Below are positions 10,592-21,570 of a stretch of 64,000 bases of DNA, piece after piece; the first letter of the stretch is position 1; each line of letters starts with the position of its first letter. The notes under the pieces were generated by a model that saw nothing but the letters and a program-made list of their open reading frames with translations, searched no databases and was not told where the DNA came from. The DNA lies in assembly GCF_040954645.1 (NCBI RefSeq), contig NC_092811.1, forward strand, positions 119,857,343 to 119,921,342, written 5' to 3'. Origin of the DNA: Diabrotica undecimpunctata. Its lineage: Eukaryota > Arthropoda > Insecta > Coleoptera > Chrysomelidae. Position numbers and translations under genes: made by a program.

Positions 10592-11599
10592 ATGCCACAT
10601 CAGTTTTCGACCACAGAATATGCAGACATAATATTTGTTTATGGATTCTGTAACGGGAATGGTAGGGCTGCTAGTAGAGAATATCGCAGGAGATTTCCTA
10701 ATCGTCGAACTCCCAGTCATCCAACATTTGGGTCAGTTTTTAATTATTTGCGAGAAAATGACACTTTTCGTAGTGGAACAACAGAGCGACATGTAGATGA
10801 AGCGCAGGAAGATGATATTATGGACGCCGTTACTATGAACCCTACAATAAGCACTAGACAAGTAAGTCGAGAACTTAATGTTACTCAATCAAAAGTAAAT
10901 AGAGTCTTACAAAAAAATAATCTATACCCATATCACATTCAAATGGTTCAGCGACTACATGCTGGAGATGAGATCGATAGGTTGGAATTTTGTAGATGGA
11001 TTAACAATAATCGACCAACGCTATACAGGACACTATTTACAGATGAAGCCCAATTTACCAGAGACGGGATAAATAATTCACGAAATTCACATGTGTGGGC
11101 AGAAGAAAATCCACATGCTATTCGAGAACGTCGTTCTCAGTTAAGGTTTTCGGTTAACGTGTGGATTGGTGTCATAAATAACCAATTAGTAGGTCCTCAC
11201 TTTTTTGATGGTCCTTTAACAGGGCAGGTCTATTTGAACTTTCTACAAAATATTTTGCCGAATTTGCTTGCCAACGCGAACGTTGCTATCCGAGGGATGT
11301 ATTTTCAGCATGATGGGGCACCCCCACACTTTTTACTGGCAGTGAGACAACATCTCAATAATGTTTATGGCAAGAGGTGGATAGGACGTGCAGGTCCTAT
11401 TTCGTGGCCTTCAAGATCCCCTGATTTCAATCCCGTTGATTACCATATTTGGGGACGATTGAAGCAACTAGTTTACGCAGTGAATATTAATAACCGACAA
11501 CAATTAATTGATAGAATTATACATTGTTGTAATACCAGAGAAAAACCCAACACAGAGAAGCGACAGCTCTTTGAAGTTACGTGGCCAAGCCGCCAATGA
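10592..11599 (+). CDS. DD41D-type transposase, open ORF
   Basis: 335 codons from the ATG at 10592 (MPHQFSTTEYAD). The frame is open upstream to 10424, but that hydrophobic extension is not part of the family, so I start at 10592. N-terminal HTH region with a basic RRRFPNRRTP segment and NPTISTRQVSRELNV; LYPYHIQMVQRL linker; catalytic Asp at ~151 (LFTDEAQFT), ~241 (FQHDGAPPHF) and ~283 (SPDFNPVDYHIWG), giving 41 residues between the last two. No internal stop. The last ~25 residues (after RIIHCC) look unlike the family's usual C-terminus, so a late frameshift is possible. Should act on the long inverted repeats of 9647-14639. Confidence 0.85.
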   Translation: MPHQFSTTEYADIIFVYGFCNGNGRAASREYRRRFPNRRTPSHPTFGSVFNYLRENDTFRSGTTERHVDEAQEDDIMDAVTMNPTISTRQVSRELNVTQSKVNRVLQKNNLYPYHIQMVQRLHAGDEIDRLEFCRWINNNRPTLYRTLFTDEAQFTRDGINNSRNSHVWAEENPHAIRERRSQLRFSVNVWIGVINNQLVGPHFFDGPLTGQVYLNFLQNILPNLLANANVAIRGMYFQHDGAPPHFLLAVRQHLNNVYGKRWIGRAGPISWPSRSPDFNPVDYHIWGRLKQLVYAVNINNRQQLIDRIIHCCNTREKPNTEKRQLFEVTWPSRQ

Positions 11600-11655
11600 C
11601 AGCTAACAACCAGAAAATTAATAGTCAGTGGGCATATCACACAATATAAATTCTT

Positions 11656-12008
11656 CGAGCGTAGGCGCAAAATTTCGGGCCAATGTTTTTTAAATGCATT
11701 CATTTTTTCCGAATCCTGAAAAAACTAATAAGTATTTTTGAAAAATTTAAACGCAGAGTGAAAGACTACATTATTACTGAGGGCCGAAAGTCCCTGAAAA
11801 CTTCTATAATATTTATTTTAATAAGTTACAGGGGTGAAAGAAAAAGAGAAAATTTAGTGTGATTTTTAATTTGAAATATCTCATTCAAAAAAACTTTTTG
11901 TTTATTCTAAGGGACTTTCGGCCCTCGGTAATAATGTAATCTTTCATTCTGTATTTAAATTTTTCAAAAATATTTGTTAGTTTTCTCAGGATTCGAAAAA
12001 AAAAATGA
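11656..12008 (+). mobile_element. Foldback MITE copy 1 (right end truncated)
   Basis: About 350 bp matching the reverse complement of 12765-13150. The unit is itself near-palindromic: CGAATCCTGAAAAAACTAAT and GAGGGCCGAAAGTCCC in the left arm recur inverted in the right arm. The outer ~30 bp on the right are missing and THAP-type sequence follows. Confidence 0.75.
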
Positions 12009-12014
12009 TTGCAT

Positions 12015-12207
12015 TTAATTATCGTTATGAATCGTATTATATGAAAATATTGAAGGTACTGCGTCATGCGCCAATGTTTTTCTTCTATTTCCTTTTACAA
12101 TAACATTATCTTCAAAATGCAGTTCACAAATCCTATAATTATTATAAAGTGAATCCATTTTGAATAACAAATCTTCTCGTCTGCAAGCTTCTATCCACAC
12201 TTTGGCA
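12015..12207 (-). pseudogene. THAP-domain fragment, possible second exon
   Basis: Minus strand: VWIEACRREDL, NNYRICELHFEDN and HDAVPSIF, i.e. the C-x2-H half of a C2CH THAP zinc finger with its AVP box. The frame is preceded by TTTGTAG, a plausible splice acceptor at 12208; a GTAAGT sits ~80 bp further upstream on this strand, but I cannot find a matching first exon. Truncated at the 3' side by the MITE junction near 12008. THAP fingers bind DNA and occur in P-type transposases and host factors; which this was is open. Confidence 0.55.
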
Positions 12208-12764
12208 CTACAAATTTTTAACAGAACAAATTTTAAACAAAGAACTTTGTCTGTATTTATAAATAATACTTTATTACTTACAATTATAAGAGTATTAGCA
12301 CTGTTATTCTATGGTATTAGTATATTCTAAGTATATTGTAAGTAATGAAATATTTAACTTTTGTCAATATCTAATCTTAATAAATTTTCAGTTTTCTCCT
12401 GATGAAGTCACAAAAGTGTCACTAAATATTGAGATATACAACAAATAAAGTTTTAATATTTTTTATTTGTAATTCCCATTTAAAACTCCTAAATATTTTA
12501 TGTATTTCGATCCATATATTTGATCTTTTTTATTTATATTTAACGAATTAAAAATTGGCAGAAAACTTTTGTATATAGCAAAAAGTAGATGAGTACCTAT
12601 TTAGTTTTTTCATAATTTAATGTAAGTTTGTTTATTTGCAACCATGTTTTTGCAATTTTGAAGTCTTGTTCTGTTGGAATTTTAAGATTTTCCCAATTAT
12701 CGGTCTAATTATGTTTCCAACAATTTTTAGTTTGAGCATTTTAGTAATTTCTTTGTTTCGTTTA
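12208..12764. other. Transposon interior, AT-rich
   Basis: No gene seen; includes the hammerhead-like motif at 12399-12435. Confidence 0.4.
12399..12435 (+). ncRNA. Degenerate hammerhead-like motif
   Basis: CUGAUGA (12399-12405), one extra A, hairpin GUCAC/GUGUC with an AAAA loop and one mismatch, then UAAA where GAAA is expected, then a short spacer and AUA. Core is intact on the 5' side and mutated on the 3' side. Confidence 0.3.
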
Positions 12765-13150
12765 AGAGCGTAGACGCAAAATTTCAAGCCAATGCTTTTT
12801 AACATTTTTTTGGAATCCTGAGAAAACTAACAAATATTTTTGTAAAATTTAAACACAGAATGAAAGATTACATTATTACCGAGGGCCGAAAGTCCCTTAG
12901 AATAAACAAAAAGTTTTTTTGAATGAGATATTTGAAATTAAAAATCACACTAAATTTTCTCTTTTTTTTCACCCCTGTAACTTATTAAAATAAACATTAT
13001 AAAAGTTTTCGGGGACTTTTGGCCCTCAGTAATAATGTGGTCTTTCATTCTGCTTTTAAATTTTTCAAAAATACTTATTAGTTTTTTCAGGATTCGAAAA
13101 AAATGAATACATTTAAAAAACATTTGCCCCAAATTTTGCGCCTACGCTCT
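12765..13150 (-). mobile_element. Foldback MITE copy 2 (complete)
   Basis: 386 bp, ends AGAGCGTAGACGCAAAATTT and its inverse, flanked by TA (12763-12764, 13151-13152). The whole unit folds back on itself, with paired GAGGGCCGAAAGTCCC-type blocks in both arms. No coding potential. Confidence 0.8.
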
Positions 13151-13152
13151 TA

Positions 13153-14125
13153 AATCAAATATTCCCGTGTATAAAACCCTCTATATATTTTTATTTCTTA
13201 AAAATACTATATTCGTATTGTTATTGTCTTCGAGCGCGCCGACATTTGGCCACCATCTGTTGATTTTTTGACCTAGCCTTCGGAGACTTGCGTCTTTCAA
13301 TAAAAGAAAAAGCACTGTCACCAAATTTAATGTTTTCAGTTTGAACTAGGTATCCCTTGGCAGACCAAAGTTTATTTTTTTATAGCTCGGACAGACACGT
13401 CGGCGTCGGCTTACTGTTCGAAAGTCAAACCAATACTATTATGTAATTAGTAATAACTAATAATAATTACAAAGCAATAGTAATTACCTGTTATTATTCT
13501 TAGGAAATCTAAATAAACTTATTCCTTTTCCTGTCACAGATGAACATCCGCGAATCGCACAAATATATCCAGCCATTTTAAATATAAATTAAACTTTTAA
13601 CTATAAACTATAACTATAAACTTATATATTTAACTATAAACTATAACTATAACCTTTTAACTATAAATAAATTATATAAATGGTCAAATGCACTTGTTGC
13701 GTCGAGTATTTACCATAGACGCCTACGGACTATCGAATACAACCAGAATTAAAGAATAAGCACGTGTTTTTGACAGTAATACAACCAGAATCGGGCATGC
13801 GTATACAAAAATGGTACCCGCTTTTGGACCGCTGTGTCGCTTCTATGTGTCTCTGTTATTCTAGGGTAATACTATTAGAAACGATCCCCAGAGTATCCGT
13901 AATTCAATACGTCAATTAACAATTCGGCAACAAAAATGTGCACAGGCTGCAGGGTTCCATTTCGAAAATCTATTTTGAATTATTTTTATTTTGTTACCAT
14001 TATTGTATCTTTTCCAGTTCTAATTTATGGGTTTATCATAACTATGTACATATTTTTAGTTTTTTTTTTAAATTGTTCTTCGTTATTGTTAGTAGTTACT
14101 GTTTTTTGTTGTGCAGTGACTCAGT
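13153..14125. other. Transposon interior, no gene seen
   Basis: Slightly GC-richer block at 13220-13430, then the AACTATA array. Open frames near 13936-14175 run into the right inverted repeat and are not supported. Confidence 0.4.
13565..13680 (+). repeat. Minisatellite of AACTATAAACTATAACTATA type
   Basis: Several imperfect units of TTTAACTATAAACTATAACTATAA in tandem inside the DD41D transposon. Confidence 0.75.
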
Positions 14126-14639
14126 TTATCATTTCAATTAAAATGTTTGAAATTTATAACATTTGTTTAAATTAATTACCTTATAATTTGATACTTCATT
14201 ATGGTTGTTCTATTTTTGGTAAGATTTGATCGTTCACTAAAAATTTATTAAAAGTGCGACAACATTGTCGCATATGTCGTTTTCATTGGCTATTTATGTA
14301 GTTTAAAAATCACTTATTGCATTTTAAAAAAAATATATACAGGGTGTAATATTTAATACGATTCCCTAAATTAATTTTTCCAAAGCCAGTCCTGGAATTT
14401 TTTAGTTTAGCTAATACCAGTCGAATGCTTGATAGTAGTGTACTGTATCATGCAAAAATTAAAAAAATCAAATGAGCCGTGTAAACACTACAGTAAAATG
14501 AAATAAATGGTCAATTACACAAATCACCCTGTTAATTAATAAAGAAGAGGAGTTGACATTTTTTAGTGGCCACATGATATGCTCCCTGAGGGACTCTACA
14601 TATGGTAGAAGTATGTAAAGTTCCTCATGACTCACCCTG
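14126..14639 (-). repeat. Right long terminal inverted repeat
   Basis: Reverse complement of 9647-10142 with scattered differences; ends CTCACCCTG next to TA (14640-14641). Confidence 0.85.
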
Positions 14640-14641
14640 TA

Positions 14642-14989
14642 TTAACTCTACCCGTAAATACAGTGTGCGGCATTAGTGCGAGAAAGTCCAATTACTTTAG
14701 GTAAAAATAAAAATTATTTAGGTAAAGGTTGGAGCATAGATAGATACTCGAAAAATCTTTTCAAATATACAGGTCCACCCATATTGATAGGGTGGAACAA
14801 ACTTAGTTTTTTTCATTGGAATACTCTCTATATTTTTATACATTTGGACTCTTCTCGATGTTCTCGTGTTTAAAATATCATAAGTAATTCTAGAAGTAAT
14901 AAAGAAGATCAAACAATTAGACAGCATGATAACCAATACAAAAGTGCTACCACCAGTTAATGCAGTAGTTTTAGATCCTGCAGTGAAAG
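14642..14989. other. Undetermined; probably leads into gypsy copy 2
   Basis: No gene recognised in 14642-14880; the open frame 14676-14873 has no family. From about 14890 it may be upstream gypsy sequence, but too degraded to say. Confidence 0.35.
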
Positions 14990-15049
14990 AAGAATCGGCG
15001 AGGGACAAAACGACACATTATATAAGATTCAAATAGCCACCAGTGAAAC

Positions 15050-15228
15050 ACAGAATTCATATTCGGGATGGATTCACTAAGAAAAGTTGGGGTTGTATGG
15101 AATGTCAAAAATGGAGTTCTCTAGTTCAGTGGTGAAGATTTGCCACTTCATGAAGACAAAGAAGATGTTATCAGCTTACTAACTACTTGTGACGTAACAA
15201 TACCCGGTAATAGTGAGAAAATTCTGAT
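15050..15228 (+). pseudogene. gypsy copy 2, protease-region fragment
   Basis: Reads FGMDSLRKVGVVWNVKNGVL, stop, FSGEDLPLHEDKEDVISLL, TTCDVTIPGNSEKIL. This is the linker after the aspartic protease in this gypsy family. The reading continues across LINE A into 17483 onward. Confidence 0.7.
15218..15228. repeat. TSD of LINE A, left copy
   Basis: AAAATTCTGAT, repeated exactly at 17472-17482. Confidence 0.85.
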
Positions 15229-17471
15229 CTTCTTCTTCACGTGCCATCTCCTCTAAGAAGGTTGGCAACCATCATGGCAATTCGCACTTTCGACACCGCT
15301 GCTCTAAAGAGCATTAGCTCTTAAATTATTCAACCAGAAGATGCGTCTTCTTCCGCGACTCCTACCCTGTATTCTTCCTTGCATTATTAATTGCAACAAG
15401 TTATAACGCTCGCCCCTCATGACATGTCCCAGATATTGCAGTTTTCTGCAGATATGCAGACTTTAATTGTATTTAAAACCTCTTTATCTTTATCCATTCT
15501 TCTCAACACCTCGACATTCGTGACTCTATCCACCCAACTTATTCTTAATATCCTTCTGTAGGCCCATAACTCGAAGGCTTCCAATCTGTCCGAAACATCT
15601 TTCTTTAAAGTCCAGGCCTCCAACCCATAAAATAATACGGAGAACAAATATGTGTACTCATTATTTTCGTTAATTATTGTACCCAGATATTTATATTTCT
15701 CAACTTTTTTAATTTGTTCTCCATGTATTGTTATGTTTTCTTGGCGCTGTTGGGCTTTTGTAATTACCATAGATTGTGTCTTTTTTGTGTTTAGGGACAG
15801 TCCGTTTTCTTCATAGACTTCTACCACTCTGTCAACCATTTGTTGTAAATCCTCAAGACATTCCGCTAATAAAATAGTGTCGTCGGCAAACCGTATATTA
15901 TTGATTGGTCGGCCATTTACTTTTATTCTCATAGTTAGTTCTTCTAGTGCTTTCTGGATTATTTCCTCTGAATACAAATTAAACAAAGTAGGAGACAGGA
16001 CACAGCCCTGCCTGACGCCCCTCTCAATCTGTATTTCATATGAAAAGACGTTGTTCTCTTTTACCACAGCGATCTGATTATAATAGATAGTGCTAATGAT
16101 CCTGATGTCTCTCATATCTAAGTTTTTCTTTTCAAGTAATTCGATAAGACAGTTATGTCTGACCTTATCAAAGGCTTTACTGTAATCCAAGAAACACATA
16201 TATACTGTCTGATTAACATCCATGCACCTTTTCACAAGTACATTCACAGCGAACAGGGCTTCCCTCGTTCCCAGTGCATTTCTAAATCCAAATTGTGTGT
16301 CACTTATGTCCTGCTCAAGTTTGTTGTGAATTCTCCGGTGTATAATTTTTAAAAATATTTTGAACAACGTATGACTCATTAAACTTATTATCCGGTGGTC
16401 TTGGCATTCTTTTGCATTTGGTTTTTTTGGTAGTGTTATGAATGTTGACATCAGCCAATCCGTGGGAATGATTCCTGTACTGTATATTGTATTGAATAAG
16501 TCGACCAATATTGCAATTTGCTATTCCTCTATTAACCGTATCATGTCTACAGGTATTTCGTCAGGACCTGTTGCCTTGTTGTTTGTTCGCTTTATCGCCT
16601 CTAATACCTCATCTTCTGTTATGTCTGGGCCGTTGTCGAACTTTTCCTGTTCTAGTACTATCTCAGTCCGTTCGTCTTTATATAGCTCTTGAATATATTC
16701 CTGCCATCTTTTAAGCCTTTCACCGACGTCTATAATTATTTTGCCGTTTTTATCCAGCAGTGTGTTTGATTTTTTCTTAAGATTAGTGCCTGTTATTTCC
16801 CTAATTTTTTTATGAAGGTTTAAGTTATCATGTTTCTCTACCAACTGTTCAATCTCTTCGCATCTGTCACTATACCATCTTTCCTTTGCATCTCTGATCT
16901 TTCTTCTTATTTCTGTGTGTATAATATTATACATGTTTTTGTCTTTGGTTTTATAGGATCTTCTTGCTTCCATGAGATCCAGAATCTCATCGGTCATCCA
17001 TTCATTTTTGTTCTTGATCAGCTTAGGTGTTAGTGCTGTCTCACATGTGCGTATAAGAGCATCTTTTAACATATGCCATTTCCTGTTCGCATCTTCAGTA
17101 GGAATAATTTATATTTTGGTAAGCTCTTCTTTAATTTTTAGTGTGACTTGCTTTTTTGTTGATGGATCTCTCAAACGGGATACTTGTATCCTCTCTACTT
17201 TAGTTTTAGCCCCAAGTTTTTTGAGATTAATTCTAAACCTTCCTACAACTGGGTTGTGATCTGATCTCACATCAGTTCTGGGGTATGAGTTTACTGATTT
17301 TATGGAATTTCGGTATCGTTTGCAGATGAGAAGGTAGTCAATTTGGTTTCTGATGACGTTATGGTGGTTGTCTGCTGGAGATTTCCATGTATAGAGTCTC
17401 CTGGGCGGCAGATCATAATAAGTATTCGCGACAATAAAATCGGTCTCTTGGCAGAATAAAATATTGACAAT
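15229..17471 (-). mobile_element. LINE A (RTE-like), 5'-truncated, inserted in gypsy copy 2
   Basis: 2.24-kb minus-strand non-LTR retrotransposon flanked by an exact 11-bp duplication. It begins inside the endonuclease (17471) and ends in CACGTGAAGAAGAAG (minus strand) directly at the TSD. 5' truncation is normal for LINEs. Confidence 0.9.
15229..17471 (-). pseudogene. LINE A ORF: endonuclease C-terminus plus reverse transcriptase
   Basis: Reading from 17471 down: FCQETDFIVANTYYDLPPRR, NQIDYLLI, then DVRSDHNPVVGRFRINLKK, the SDH motif of the APE-type endonuclease; a stop near 17110; then the linker (EWMTDEILDLMEARRSYK, 17072-16521). RT from 16508: IISLMSHTLFKIFLKIIHRR, TQFGFRNALGTREALF, FLDYSKAFDKVRH, RGVRQGCVLSPTLFNLYSEE, RFADDTILLAE. 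A deletion after YLGTIINENNEYT joins the thumb to LFYGLEAWTLK. Frame breaks lie at about 17110, 16515 and after 15417. Clade (RTE) is by motif recall; a related clade is possible. Confidence 0.85.
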
Positions 17472-17482
17472 AAAATTCTGAT
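17472..17482. repeat. TSD of LINE A, right copy
   Basis: AAAATTCTGAT, identical to 15218-15228. Confidence 0.85.
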
Positions 17483-18525
17483 GATCGGACTTAAATGGTT
17501 ACTGCTGATGTGCTGATAGGGAAGCTTACGGATGGTCGAAGATGTGGACACTACCGAGGCCTAGCGGCAAAAGCTTTGGTGAGAGTTCAAGATGTCGTTC
17601 CTGTAAGATGAATTTAAAGGGAACTGCTATTAAGTTCAGTAGAAGAACTTTGATCGGACAGTGTGTTCCCGTGGCTTCGATTTGTTCTATGATTACTATC
17701 GAAAAATTATCGAAATCCAAGTATCCAAAGGAGCTTGTTGAGATGGTGATTAAAACGTGCCAAGATCTTAATGATAACCTAACGAAAAAAGTAGTGAAGC
17801 TTATGCTAATAGAATTTCAAGATTTTTTTGCCATTGATAAGAAGAATAAGGGCAAAACAAGCATAATAACGCGTAAAATTAATACCGGAGACGCTCAGCC
17901 AATCAGACAACAACCTAGACGACTTTCATTTGCGAAAAGAGATGAAGCCAAAGACATCAAAGATATTAACAAACAAGGGGTAACTGAACCATCAAACAGT
18001 CTGTGGTCATCATCCGTAGTTCTAGTAAAGAAGAAAGATGGTTTAATGCGTTTTTGTATTGACTACCTCCAGCTCAATGCGGTAACCAAGAAAGATAATT
18101 ATACTTTGCCCAGAATAGTCGATACATGGATAAAGGATTTGCCAACATCTCCAAGCCATCAACAAAGTTGACAGAAGAAGGCAAAGAATATACATGGAGT
18201 GAACAGTGTCAAAAAGCTTCTTTCAAAGGCAGGCAGGAAAATTTATGTTGGACACCGATGTCAACAACAGTGCCCTTGGCAAAATCTTTTCGAAACCAGA
18301 AAGAAACCATTGCGTTAGCAGGAGAGAATTGCTACGTGTAGTGAAGACTTGCGAGCATTTCCATAAATACTTATATGGTAGAAAGTTCCTTCTTCGTCCG
18401 GATCACGCCACTATAAAATGGCTCCTACAATTCCGTAATCCAGAGGGCCAGATGGTAAGATGGCTAGAACGATTACAAGACTTACGAGATCGAACACAGG
18501 ACTGGAAGAGTTCACTTAAATGCTA
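17483..18525 (+). pseudogene. gypsy copy 2, pol: pre-RT, RT start, RNase H
   Basis: After the LINE A site: [18 protein letters not shown] (17525-17580), [11 protein letters not shown], then a long open frame 17542-18171 with [58 protein letters not shown] and [17 protein letters not shown]. The RT then jumps near 18150 straight to the RNase H domain ([71 protein letters not shown]). The RT active site is therefore deleted. Confidence 0.85.
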
Positions 18526-19180
18526 ATGTTCTTTCGAGACAGCCGTGCAGTGCGAATTGTAATCACTGTCTTAAATTAGAGGAACGCCCCCTGAGACGAA
18601 CCACCGTTATTATTGATCGATGACAGCCTCAACAGCTACAAGACGCCCAAGCAGATGGTCCATGTATAAAAGGAGTATTGGATTGGATGCGTCAAAGTGA
18701 GAGACCTTCTTGGCAAGACATTAGCGCATGTAGTTCAGAAGTCAAGTCCTACTGGAGCCAGTAGAATTGCCTGGTACTAAAAGATGATCTTTATAGAGAA
18801 GATTCTATTTGATATAGATTCTATTTGAGAATTATGATGTTACAGAAGCTAAGCTTCAGTTGATTATACCTAAAAATAAAGTTGCGTCAGAGTAAAGTCA
18901 GAAGTATTGCGTCAGTTGCATGACGGTGCACGAGGTGGATACTTTGGTATTTCGAAGACTCTGCAAAAGGTTCGAGAATGGTTCTATTGGGTAACCTGTA
19001 AAGATGATGTAAGTACCGTAAATGTGAACTGCGTGCAACCAGTAATGGTCCAGTTGGTAAAAACAGGGTACCCATGAAACAGTACAATGTGGATAGTCCT
19101 ATGGAAAGAGTAGCAATCAACATTGCAGGTCCGCTTCCAGAGACGAGTGATGGAAATAAATATATCCCTGTCTTTTAATT
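18526..19180 (+). pseudogene. gypsy copy 2, integrase zinc-finger region
   Basis: Frameshifted pieces: NVLSRQPCSANCNHCLKLEE-like sequence (18525-18590), then LQLIIPKNKV (18855-18890), a small duplication around GTCAGAGTAAAGTCAGAAG, LRQL then TLQKVREWFYWVTCKDDV (to 19010) and SPMERVAINIAGPLPETSDG (19095-19155). Corresponds to the H2C2 domain and start of the integrase core. Nothing after 19180. Confidence 0.8.
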
Positions 19181-19439
19181 TTAGAGTTTTTGGCAATAGA
19201 TAAAGTTTTGTAATTTTATCTCAAATATTAAGGTTTTTAATAGTAAGAAAAAAATCGAAAAAATGGTATTTTTTACACTAAATTGTTAATAATTAAAAAA
19301 AGACGCCGAAATGTCTGCAGAAAACGTATGGATTGTCTTTATATAGGGCTACAATAACTAAAAAAACATTCAGTTATCTGTTTGTCACAGTTCCGAGATA
19401 AATCTTAATTTCCCAGATTTATAAGATGAACTAGTTAGA

Positions 19440-19620
19440 GACGTGCGGAGTGGAGATCACATCAGTAGAATGAACGATAAGAGGCTCTCGAATATTGCAT
19501 AAGAAACAAAATATATCGCAAGCATCTGGGATAATCGACGAGAACTGGACATCAGAGTCCGAAGACTTAGTTATTATAATTAACGGAACTTAGTCGTAAA
19601 TTAAGAGGAAGAAGAAGAAG
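19440..19620 (+). pseudogene. LINE C-terminal fragment with GAAGAAG tail
   Basis: GDHISRMNDKRLSNIA then stops, and an end in GAGGAAGAAGAAGAAG. The HISRM-R pattern is the C-terminal end of the LINE D/E type ORF. Too short to place further. Confidence 0.45.
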
Positions 19621-19714
19621 AGTCTGCATTGAATTCTACATCTGCAAATATTCTGCAGACAACCTATACATCTAGGTTAAACAAGAGTGAATCATGTGAT
19701 TAAACAAAAAAATA

Positions 19715-20530
19715 TTATCCTATACACCAATTTGGATTTCGTGATAAACACTCCACAGATGACCAGATTCATCGAATAATAGGAACTAATTGAAATATTA
19801 CAGTCATACCTACACCAGTGAACATTGAGTTAAAATGAAAAACGAGTATTCTATAAAACGAGGTGGAACACCGGCGCTTGGCTTGCAATAGCTTGGACCA
19901 GTACTTTACCCTTTTGTATACATCTGACGTTCCGGAAAGAGAATACATTCAACTAGCCACATTTGCTGATGATACAGCAGTCCTGACAATAAGAGCAACT
20001 ATGGAAGAATCTACGATTAACCTACAAAATGTAATTAATACCATAGAACGCTGGTCCAAAAAATGACTTATAAGGTTTAATAAACAGACATCAGTTCACA
20101 TTAACGTTACCAACAAGAAAATCAATTATCTCCCAACAACAGTATTACTCGTAATAAAAAAAAACAGCGAAATATTTGGGTTTAAATATGGATATCAAAC
20201 TCAAATGGAAAGAGCATGTTAAAAAGACAACAACAAAATATATAGTACAAAAATATGTATTGGTTGATAGGTAGGTACTCTCAAATTCCATCCAGAACAC
20301 GGTGCCGATTTACAAACAGATATTGAAACCGGTGTGGACCTATGGCCTACAATTATGGGGCTGTACCAAAAGAAGCAATTGCATAAAGTTAGAAACGGTC
20401 TAGAGACATTAAAGTCGAATTTATTACAAATGAAATTAAGAAAGTCGCCAAAAGACATAAAGAGAGCTTCTTGTCAACCAACCCCAGATGCGAAGGCTCC
20501 AGAGAACCGTTCGAGCTTGTGTACTGAGTG
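19715..20530 (+). pseudogene. jockey-like LINE, RT fragment
   Basis: HQFGFRDKHSTDDQIHRII (19725-19780), then a deletion, then LGPVLY and YTSDVPEREYIQLATFADDT (to 19980; FADD active site), NLQNVINTIERWSKK, stop, RFNKQTSVHINVTNKKINY. Thumb and tail: VEFITNEIKKVAKRHKE near 20415-20465 and EPFELV. The DVPERE-IQLATFADDT run is characteristic of jockey-type RTs. Several stops and frameshifts; no endonuclease or gag part is present. Confidence 0.8.
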
Positions 20531-21559
20531 AATGAATGCAAGACTTAGTTAGTGTTGTGCATTGTAGCCATAACAAGGACGTGAGTAGTTAGTGAAAAGC
20601 AGATTCAGTGATGTGCTTTGTAGCCTCAACAAAGAAGTGGGCATTTCATGTCAAAAAAAGGTAGGAAGGACCAGGTGACATCTAGTTAACAATCTTAGAA
20701 AAATTTGGCTAAAGAAAAAAAATGCTTATTAATACATATTTAATTGTATAGTGTCCCTGTAAGTTAAATGTTTTTATTGTGCGCCAATCTCACAACAAGG
20801 AATACAAATTGGAAGCTGCCCCATCAATCCCTTGTCTATGACAATAGAATCTGTTATTATCTCATAACAATTTGTAATATTCAGTTCATGTGCTTTACAC
20901 AATAGCGACATATACATATTGTAGCGAATTTTACTAACATACCAATGCTCACAACATTGTTCGCTGATAAATAGCAGTTTTAGACGAAATATTTTACAAC
21001 TTTATAGCAGTATAATTAACAAAGGTAAACTCATCGTTGAAATAATAATTTTCTACCGAATATTCGAAATTGTCGGCATACGAGCTCTTAATATCGTCGA
21101 ACATTTCCTGTCAAACGAGATTCGCCTTCTCTCTAATTAATAAAGTTAGAATTATTTCCTTGGATTTTCCTTTTCAGTAATTCCGTTAATTAGATTATTG
21201 TTTATACTTTGTTAGCGTTGTATTGGTCTTAAGAGTATTCGTACTTAGTAAAACGACGAAATAGGGAAGATAAGAGGCTTTTGGCTTTTAAACTGTCATA
21301 TAAAAGACCCTTGAAATCCTCAATTAGCAAAAGCACATACGCTAAAGGGACAAAGTTGGTTAATTGCTACGAGAGTATAATGGGCCTTTTTGTTACTTAT
21401 CCGTCATAGTTATTTTATAAAGGTTATTGTAACGAAGAGTTATATCTCAACTAATTTTTTATAATTTTTGGGACAACAGAATAATTGTTGTTCGGACGCT
21501 ATTTTCTTGTGAAATTTTAATATTACTTACTTTTTTTATTGAGAAATAAACCAGAATTT
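20531..21559. other. Intergenic, no gene seen
   Basis: A direct repeat of GTTAGTGTTGTGCATTGTAGCC and AGTGATGTGCTTTGTAGCC lies at 20548-20620. The rest is AT-rich without recognisable coding. Confidence 0.45.
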
Positions 21560-21570
21560 TAATTTAACGT
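21560..21570. repeat. TSD of LINE B, left copy
   Basis: TAATTTAACGT, repeated at 22671-22681. Confidence 0.85.

Larger units (their letters stand above)
9647..14639 (+). mobile_element. 5-kb DD41D transposon with ~500-bp inverted repeats
   Basis: Both ends read CAGGGTGAGTCATGAGGAAC in opposite orientation and abut TA (9645-9646 and 14640-14641), the usual Tc1/mariner target. The inverted match continues for about 500 bp on each side with few differences. Inside are an open transposase ORF, two foldback MITEs of one family in opposite orientation, a THAP fragment and a small tandem array. Most of the 5 kb is therefore cargo or later insertions; the usual size for the group is 1.3-2.5 kb. Confidence 0.85.
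14990..19180 (+). mobile_element. Ty3/gypsy copy 2, no LTRs, split by LINE A
   Basis: Same family as 1922-4158. Protease-region sequence ends at 15228 and resumes at 17472 after LINE A. RT, RNase H and integrase zinc-finger pieces follow. No LTR is seen on either side, so this copy is a truncated fragment. The end near 19180 is abrupt (YIPV then stop). Confidence 0.8.

Noticed and set aside
13936..14175. 79-codon hydrophobic open frame (+) with an overlapping 67-codon frame
   Set aside because: It runs into the right inverted repeat of the 5-kb transposon and has no domain; AT-rich DNA gives hydrophobic translations by chance.
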